Of a DNA stretch of 64,000 bases, positions 58,000 to 64,000 are shown piece after piece; the first letter of the stretch is position 1; the number at the start of each line of letters is the position of its first letter. The DNA is from Dugong dugon (Eukaryota > Chordata > Mammalia > Sirenia > Dugongidae), in the NCBI GenBank assembly GCA_030035585.1, contig CM057472.1, positions 91,881,601 to 91,945,600 of the forward strand, given 5' to 3'. The translations under genes were made by a program, and so were the position numbers. The notes under the pieces were generated by a model, which was not told the DNA's origin, searched no databases, and saw only the letters and a program-made list of their open reading frames with translations.

Positions 58000-58287
58000 C
58001 TAATGCTTATCAGCTGCCAGAAACAATTACTAATACTGTGAAACGGTCTGGGGAATTAGCTCTAGTTGGTTTAAGGCCATGACCTTCCTTTTCTAAAAGT
58101 GATTTCGTGTGACCACTGAATAATCCGTTCACTGCTATCCTAAGTTTTCTACTAGGCACATTCTTGGATTTAAGTTTTCCTACATTTATAGACATAAACA
58201 ACGCAAAAGTAGAGGATTAAGTGCAGATTTAAAAAGTTTTTCATCATAGTGACACACATTACTCTTTCCACACGTTGCCTATTATTG

Positions 58288-58846
58288 GATGTCGTTGTTG
58301 TTGTTAGGTGCCATGGAGTCGATTCCGACTCATAGCGACCCCTATGTACTACAGAACGAAACACTACCTGGTCCTGCGCCATGCTCACGATTGTTGGTAT
58401 GCTTGAGCCCATTGTTGCAGCCACTGTGTTACACCATCTCGTAGAGGGTGTTCCTCTTTTTTGCTGACCCTCTACTTTACCAAGCACGATGTCCTTCTCC
58501 AGGGTCTGATCCCTCCTGAGAGCATGTCCAAAGTATGTAAGACATAGTCTTGCCATCCTTGCTTCTAAGGAGCAATCTGGTTGTACTTCTTCCAAGACAG
58601 ATTTGTTCGTTCTTTTGGCATTCCGTGGTATATTCGATATTCTTTGCCAACACCACAATTCAAAGGCATCAGTTCTTCTTCAGTCTTCCTAATTCATTGT
58701 CCAGCTTTCACATGCATATGATGTGATTGAAAATACCATGGCTTAGGTCAGGTGCACCCTAGTCTTCGAGGTGACATCTTTGCTTTTCATCACTTTAAAG
58801 AGTTTTTTTTGCAGCAGATATGCCCAATGCAATGCATCTTTTGATT
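58288..58846 (-). mobile_element. RTE LINE 3' end, antisense
   Basis: Forward strand starts gttgttgttgttaggtgcca and reads gcgacccctatgtactacag, ggtcctgcgccatgctcacg, tctactttaccaagcacgat and cagcagatatgcccaatgca. The reverse frame at 58170-58658 carries LCLTYFGHALRRDQTLEKDI. Otherwise broken. Confidence 0.94.
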
Positions 58847-58849
58847 TAT

Positions 58850-59812
58850 TTTATTTTATTTTTTAACTTTTTTAAAAATTGTACTTTAGATGAAGGTTTA
58901 CAGAACAAATAGTTTCTCATTAAACAGTCAGTACACATAGTGTTTTATGACATTGGTTAACAACCCCACGACATGTCAATACTTTCCCTTCTCGAACTTA
59001 GAGGACCACCTTTTGTGTGTGTGTGTGTGTGTGAAAATATACATAGCCAAAGTTACACCATTTCAAACATTTCTACATGTACAATTCAGTGACATCGATC
59101 ACATTCTTCCAGTTGGGCTGCTATTCTCACTATCCTTTTCCAAATTATTCCATAACCCTTATCTTCAACTCATTGCCCCCTAGACTTCTTATAAAACCTT
59201 CTGAGTTGCTGCTGTCAGTTTGATCTCATGTAGATAATTCTTTTTTTTTTTTGTACCTTACAGGAAGTTTTGCAGAACAAACAGTTTCTCATTAAACAGT
59301 TAGTACACTATTGCCCTATGACAATGGTGAACAACCCCACAGCATGTCAACACTGTCCCTTCTCTACCTTGCGTTCCCTATCACCAGCTATCTTATCCCC
59401 TCCTGCCTACTGGTCCTTGTCCCTGGACTGCTGTGCCTCATTAGTTCCGTTTTGTTTTATGAGGCTGTCCAATCCCCGGCTGAACAGTGAACTTCGGAAG
59501 TGACTTCACCACTGAGCTAAAAAGGTGTCTGGGGGCCATACTCTCAGGGTTTCTCTAGTCTCTCAGGCCAGTAAATCTGGTCTTTTTGTAAGTTAGAATT
59601 TTGTTCTACATCCTTTTCCAGGTCTGTCCAGGACCCTATATTGTGATCCCAATCAGAGCAGTCAGTGGTAGTAGCCCTATACCCTCTTGCTGTACTGGAC
59701 TCAGTCTGATGGAGGCAGTGGTAGCTGTGGTCCATTAATCGTTTGGACTAATCTTTTCCTTGTATCCCGTTCTCTTCATTCTCCCTTGCTCCTGAAGGGG
59801 TGAGACCAGCAT
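58850..59812 (-). mobile_element. L1 3'UTR, antisense, 5'-truncated
   Basis: Reverse of the copy 1 / copy 2 type 3'UTR, with both repeat blocks (58880-58995 and 59255-59365), a GT microsatellite (59012-59032) between them, and ending in the segment that corresponds to about 16613 of copy 1. A short 3' fragment that abuts the truncated RTE. Confidence 0.9.
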
Positions 59813-59834
59813 TTTTCAACTACTTTAATTTTAT

Positions 59835-60032
59835 GTCAAATGGCACAAATGGTTAAGTGCTGAGGCTCAGATACTAACCATAAGGTTAGCAGCTCAAATC
59901 CATCCATAAACCTTGGAAGAAAGTCCTGGTGATCTGATTCCAAGAGATCATAGCTATTGAAAACCCTATGAAGCACAGTCCCACTCTGACACATATGGGG
60001 TCACCATGAGTCAAAATCAACGTCATGGAAAC
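59835..60032 (+). mobile_element. Older AfroSINE-type SINE
   Basis: Diverged forward copy: atggcacaaatggttaagtg, ggttagcagctcaaatccat, acatatggggtcaccatgag. Confidence 0.85.
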
Positions 60033-60179
60033 TTTTTCTTTTTTAATTTATATTTGTAGGTGAAAAGATTTATAGCTTTCATTGGAGTTTTAATGGGTTC
60101 TGTGAACCAAAATAGGGCCAAAACGAATTTTTGTGCAGATGTTTAGATATGTTAATAGGAGGTAGATTTCCAGAGGTAC

Positions 60180-60790
60180 TTAAAATTTAATAGTGAAAAT
60201 AATAAAGCTCCTAGAAGATGATATTGGAGAACATCTTCATAACTTAGGGTGGGAAGTATCCTCTAAATAGGACACTATTCATAAAAGAAGTATTTGAAAA
60301 ATTGAATGTCATTAAAATAAAAAATTCAAGTTGATCAAAAGAGACCATTAAGAGGAAAAAAAATGCAAGGCATAGAAGGGAAGATTTTGCAATACATACA
60401 TCTGACAAAGGACTTGTATCTAGAATATATGAAGAATTCCTACAATGTAATAAGAAAAAGACAACACAATTGGAAAAGAAATAATCAAATAAACAGACAA
60501 TTCACAAAATTATGTAACCAAATGGCCTTTAAGCCTATGAAAAGTTGTTTGAAATCATTCTGCATCAGGCAAATGCCAATTAAAATCCTAATGAGATCAA
60601 TAAAGCACTAGTATACATTCACCAGAATGGCTAAAATTAAAAGAAACAGAAAAGAAACTGACCCTAACAAGTGTCTGCTAGCATATTGAACGAATGTAAA
60701 TCATACTGCTAATGGGAGAGTTAATTATTGCAAACACTTTGAAACACTTGTTTACAGTATCGTTTCAAATAATATAAATAACCTAGCCTT
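60180..60790 (+). mobile_element. L1M ORF2 C-terminal relic
   Basis: Recognisable old L1 ORF2 coding sequence: cattcataaaa-type segments, tttgcaatacatacatctga, aaggacttgtatctagaata, caccagaatggctaaaatta. Frames are broken; the 82-codon frame at 60363-60611 is one surviving piece. Confidence 0.75.
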
Positions 60791-60798
60791 TCTATAAG

Positions 60799-61004
60799 GG
60801 GCCCTGGTGGTGTGCAGTGGTTAAGTCCTTGACCAACCAAAAGGTCGGTGGTTTGAAACCACAAGCCAATCCATGGGAGAAAGATGTGGCAATCTGCTTT
60901 AGTAAAGATTACAGCCTTGGAAACCATATGGGCAGTCCTACTCTGTCTTACAGGGTTGCTATGAGTTGGAGTCAACTCAATGGCAATGGTTTCAATGTGT
61001 ATCA
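60799..61004 (+). mobile_element. AfroSINE-type SINE
   Basis: Forward longer-subtype copy: ggccctggtggtgtgcagtg, gagaaagatgtggcaatctg, gttgctatgagttggagtca. The 8-bp repeat tttctata lies at 60789-60796 and 61005-61012. Confidence 0.94.
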
Positions 61005-61029
61005 TTTCTATAGGTCACTAGATCTAGAC

Positions 61030-61085
61030 AGAGATATATACATATATAGATAGATGCATATACACATATGCACACATATATGAAT
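61030..61085. repeat. ATA/CATA-rich microsatellite
   Basis: Degenerate gatatatacatatatagata and acacatatgcacacatat run beside the SINE. Confidence 0.7.
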
Positions 61086-63510
61086 AGAAATGTTAGGTTA
61101 TAGTGGATATGTGTATCAATCAATAGACACGTACACATATGTTCATCAAAACCTGCAGGCAAGAAACGTCGTTTGTAATAGACACGAATTGGAGTTAAAA
61201 TCTTCTAACTTTCATCACCTATAAAACCAAAAAGCTATGTCCATTGACGTTGAGTATCACTATGCTACAGCTTATTTATCCAATCTATGGGTGTGTCAGG
61301 AGGGACAATCTGAAAATTCTTTTGGGCTCTGCAAAACATGGTTAATTAAACTGAAACAAAATATCTCTGTATACACTTTTTGTAAAACACAAACACACGT
61401 ATTTCTTATCAGCAAAACACCTGTATTATTTATCTCTAACAAAGCAAGCATCCTTGGCCTAGAACCAGACAACTATTCAGAACAACTCAATAAATGTAGC
61501 CCTATTACCTTTTATGAGCATTTCTTACATCGTGATAACTAATTTACGTATATATTCCATGAACCTATTTTGGTCAAACTGTTAGTGCTCACATTTTAAG
61601 AGTAAAGCAAACTCAAAACTCCTGTGTAGTAATGTAATCCATCTCTAGCACCTGGAAATTTTAAGAATCAGTTGTATTTTGTTACCTGTATACTTGTATA
61701 GTCCTTGAAGTTTGCATCTTTTATTCATAGAAGATGTATTTTTAGGACTGTTAGGACAGTATACATCACAATCTAACAGCTACTTTTCATGATACAGAGA
61801 GAAAACTGAGGGTCCAAGATGCTAATAACTTGCTTTGGCTCCTTCTGTGTAGGACAGAGATAGAACTAGAATCCAGGTCTTCAATGCTGGTTTCACTGCT
61901 CCATTTTGCTCTTTTTCCCTTCTCTCTGAGACGGATGTTAGAAGACATATTCAAAGAGCCGAAGAGAAAGGATCCATCATTGGCTTGTTTTCCTTGAAAT
62001 AGACTCTCTAACTCAGAGAGGTCTGGTTTTAGCAACTGTGATCATAACGCAAGCTTGCAAGCTAAAGTCACTGTAGTACACTCTTGCTTTAGACCATGAA
62101 TTAGCCATACTGCAATATAAATATAATAACTTACATAGTCTTATTTAGAAGGGTCTCTCATTTTTCAGAAAGTTTTGCTAGTAACAGTTTGGATGATGAT
62201 TTTCTTTTTGGGGAAGTGTTAAAGGCAATGAAAGTGAATATTTCATATAGTGCCCTGAGATTTGTGCTGTGTTCGTGGTATTTCTATTCAGAGGAGGTAG
62301 AAGGGATCTACACAGTAAATGCATTATGCAGTAGGCAGTGAAGGAGTAAAGCCACTTTTTCTGTAATCACAATTCTTTCTAAAGTCATATTGTCCCTATA
62401 AATGAGATAAATTAAGTCCACATTGGTTCCTCCAGTTCCCTGGAGTTTAAAGTGTATTAATGGCTATTGGATTCAGAATAAATAAACTCGACGGAAAAAT
62501 CATTATGTGAGTTCTATTTTCCAAATATCAATTTGGTTTCCAAGCACTTCAATAATTTACCCTTAATTTCCAGCTTGAAGCTTCAGAGAAAAATAGTTGA
62601 AATTTGGGGCATCATTTATTTTTCCCTTCATAATAATGGGATGTGAATTTGGTCACTGAATTTATTGAATTTGGCATTAGAAGCTGATTCAACTCTTAAA
62701 AAAAAAATTTATTTTACATATTGAATTTCATCCTTAGGGGGATAGGGAACAATAAAAATGCATTGGAAAAAATTAGTTAGAATGGTTGCATGAATAGGCC
62801 CTTTCTTCCCTTTATTGAATTCAATTGTATAATGTGAACCCCAGGTTGCTCTGCAAGGATTTTATATTGAGGATCAGTGCACAGAGTCGTTAAACAGAAT
62901 TATATCCTTCCTGGAATAAATGTTGAAATGTCCTTATTTTAAGTTTACATACACTGGGACTTTTACATTCCTATACTGCAAGAAAGAAAGATGAGAGATG
63001 GTGAATCGTAGGATTAGGATGCTGAATTGTTGTGATATATAGGGTTGTATGTGTATTCTAACTGCATGGCTGTGCATAGAGCTTAAGCATGATTTGCTGA
63101 CAAAACCACATTTGTTTCATCAAATCTCCTCTCCATGGAAATGGAAGCAATTAATTGGCGACAGTGAGAAAAAGATGAACTACAACACAACAATAACAGA
63201 CCAATTACGCATATTCACAGTCCAAGGTCTTGTCTGTGGTCCACATATTTATAAAGGGCAAGTTTTGATCTTCAACAAGCAGTCATTTGTTGTTCCTGCT
63301 CATGTAACTTTCTCCTGAAGTTTATGTTCTTCTTCTCATAACCTCCTTTTCCATTCAGGCAAATAATGAAATAATTTGCCATTTTTACCGCCCTTTTAAA
63401 AAAATGTTATCTAAGCTTCTTTCAATGGTAACAGAAATCTTACAGCAAAGAAGTTACAGAACATATACATACTCAAAATATATTCATCTTCTAGTTCAGA
63501 AACTCAATGG
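61086..63510. other. Gene-free single-copy DNA
   Basis: No exon or RNA gene recognised. 61785-61890 may be a decayed MIR (gagagaaaactgagggtcca). Open frames at 61237-61542, 61787-62035 and 63049-63318 lack domains and splice context. 62430-62700 is non-repetitive and could be conserved. Confidence 0.45.
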
Positions 63511-63514
63511 TTGT

Positions 63515-63690
63515 TTCTTTTTCCCCTTCTTTACTTGTTTCCTTCCTGCCTTCTTCCCTCCCTCTCTCCCTCCCTCCTTCCTTTGTCTCTTCCTTTCTTC
63601 CTTCCTGTTTCTTCCTCCCTCCCTCTCTTCATCCTTCCATCCCTTTCTCCTTCCCTCGCTCCTTTCCTTCTTCCTATCCTGGCTTTCTAC
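63515..63690. repeat. Polypyrimidine (CCTT/CCCT)n tract
   Basis: About 175 bp almost entirely of C and T on the forward strand, built from cttc, ccct and tttc units. It creates Pro/Ser/Leu/Phe-rich open frames in more than one frame (63404-63735) that are artefacts. Confidence 0.93.
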
Positions 63691-63699
63691 CTTGTTGTA

Positions 63700-64000
63700 A
63701 TTTTTGTAATTACAACATTATTGCATAGCTATTGAAATGCTAAAAATTAAATAAATACCCATAACCTTACCTTCCAGAAATAATACAAGTAAAATTTTGA
63801 TGTAGTTTTTTTTTAAATTACCTCTATATGTTAAATGTCTGTTGAGTACAGAACTATAAAGACATGTAATAATTAAGATCATAGTATACATTTTTTGACT
63901 TATTTTCTTTTAGTAATTATGCATTCTGGATTATATGCATATAAGTGATTTCTAGAAGCTGAATTACAGTATAAATTTTTAAGCTGGAATATTGATTTAC
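63700..64000. other. Gene-free AT-rich DNA
   Basis: Nothing recognisable to the end of the window. Confidence 0.45.

Noticed and set aside
63404..63735. Pro/Ser/Phe-rich frames of 73-98 codons
   Set aside because: Produced by the polypyrimidine repeat in several frames.

Overview
The window is eukaryotic, AT-rich, gene-free mammalian DNA that is densely packed with retrotransposons. Its repeats point to an afrotherian, most likely an elephant-type (proboscidean) genome. About fifteen copies of a tRNA-headed SINE are present, with the signature of the afrotherian AfroSINE family: a head reading like ccctggtggcacagtggtta, a body with tatggggcagttctactctg, and a tail with gagtcggaatcgactcgatgg. 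Around them are several RTE (BovB-like) LINE fragments, two long copies of an elephant-type L1, and old pan-mammalian repeats (MIR, L2, L1M, MaLR LTRs, DNA-transposon fossils). I found no cellular protein-coding exon, tRNA, rRNA or other functional RNA gene. All long open frames are L1 or RTE proteins, antisense shadows of these, or low-complexity translation. Family names rest on recognised sequence, not on a search.

Layout: 1-9.3 kb is single-copy AT-rich DNA with SINEs, MIR/L2 relics and a TA microsatellite beside a SINE cluster (5.37-6.12 kb). 9,313-17,418 is a full-length but inactivated L1 (L1 copy 1) with 5'UTR, ORF1, ORF2, 3'UTR and an 18-bp target-site duplication. 17.4-29.1 kb is mostly single-copy DNA with SINEs, one SINE with a tRNA-Gly-like head, an RTE 3' end and two antisense MLT1-like LTRs. 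29.1-32.2 kb holds a Tigger-like miniature element and a three-level nest (hAT-like element inside an MLT1 LTR inside another MLT1 LTR). 32.3-35.6 kb is an old L1M carrying two RTE insertions in opposite orientation, one of them split by a SINE. 38,117-51,085 is L1 copy 2, split in ORF2 by a 4.75-kb reverse-strand chimeric L1 bounded by a 12-bp target-site duplication. 51.1-60.8 kb has antisense L1 3'UTR pieces, RTE ends, SINEs and L1M relics. 61-64 kb is single-copy DNA ending with a long polypyrimidine tract.

The elements connect functionally. L1 ORF1 and ORF2 encode the L1 RNA-binding protein and the endonuclease/reverse transcriptase. The SINEs encode no protein, and their 3' ends resemble the 3' end of the RTE element, consistent with mobilisation by RTE. 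The most unusual locus is the chimeric L1 at 44,642-49,394. It joins the 5' half of one L1 subfamily, the first ~300 bp of another subfamily, and an ORF2/3'UTR end, all in one orientation and inside one target-site duplication; this looks like a product of reverse-transcriptase template jumping. I see no sign of a new gene system, and every L1 and RTE frame is broken.
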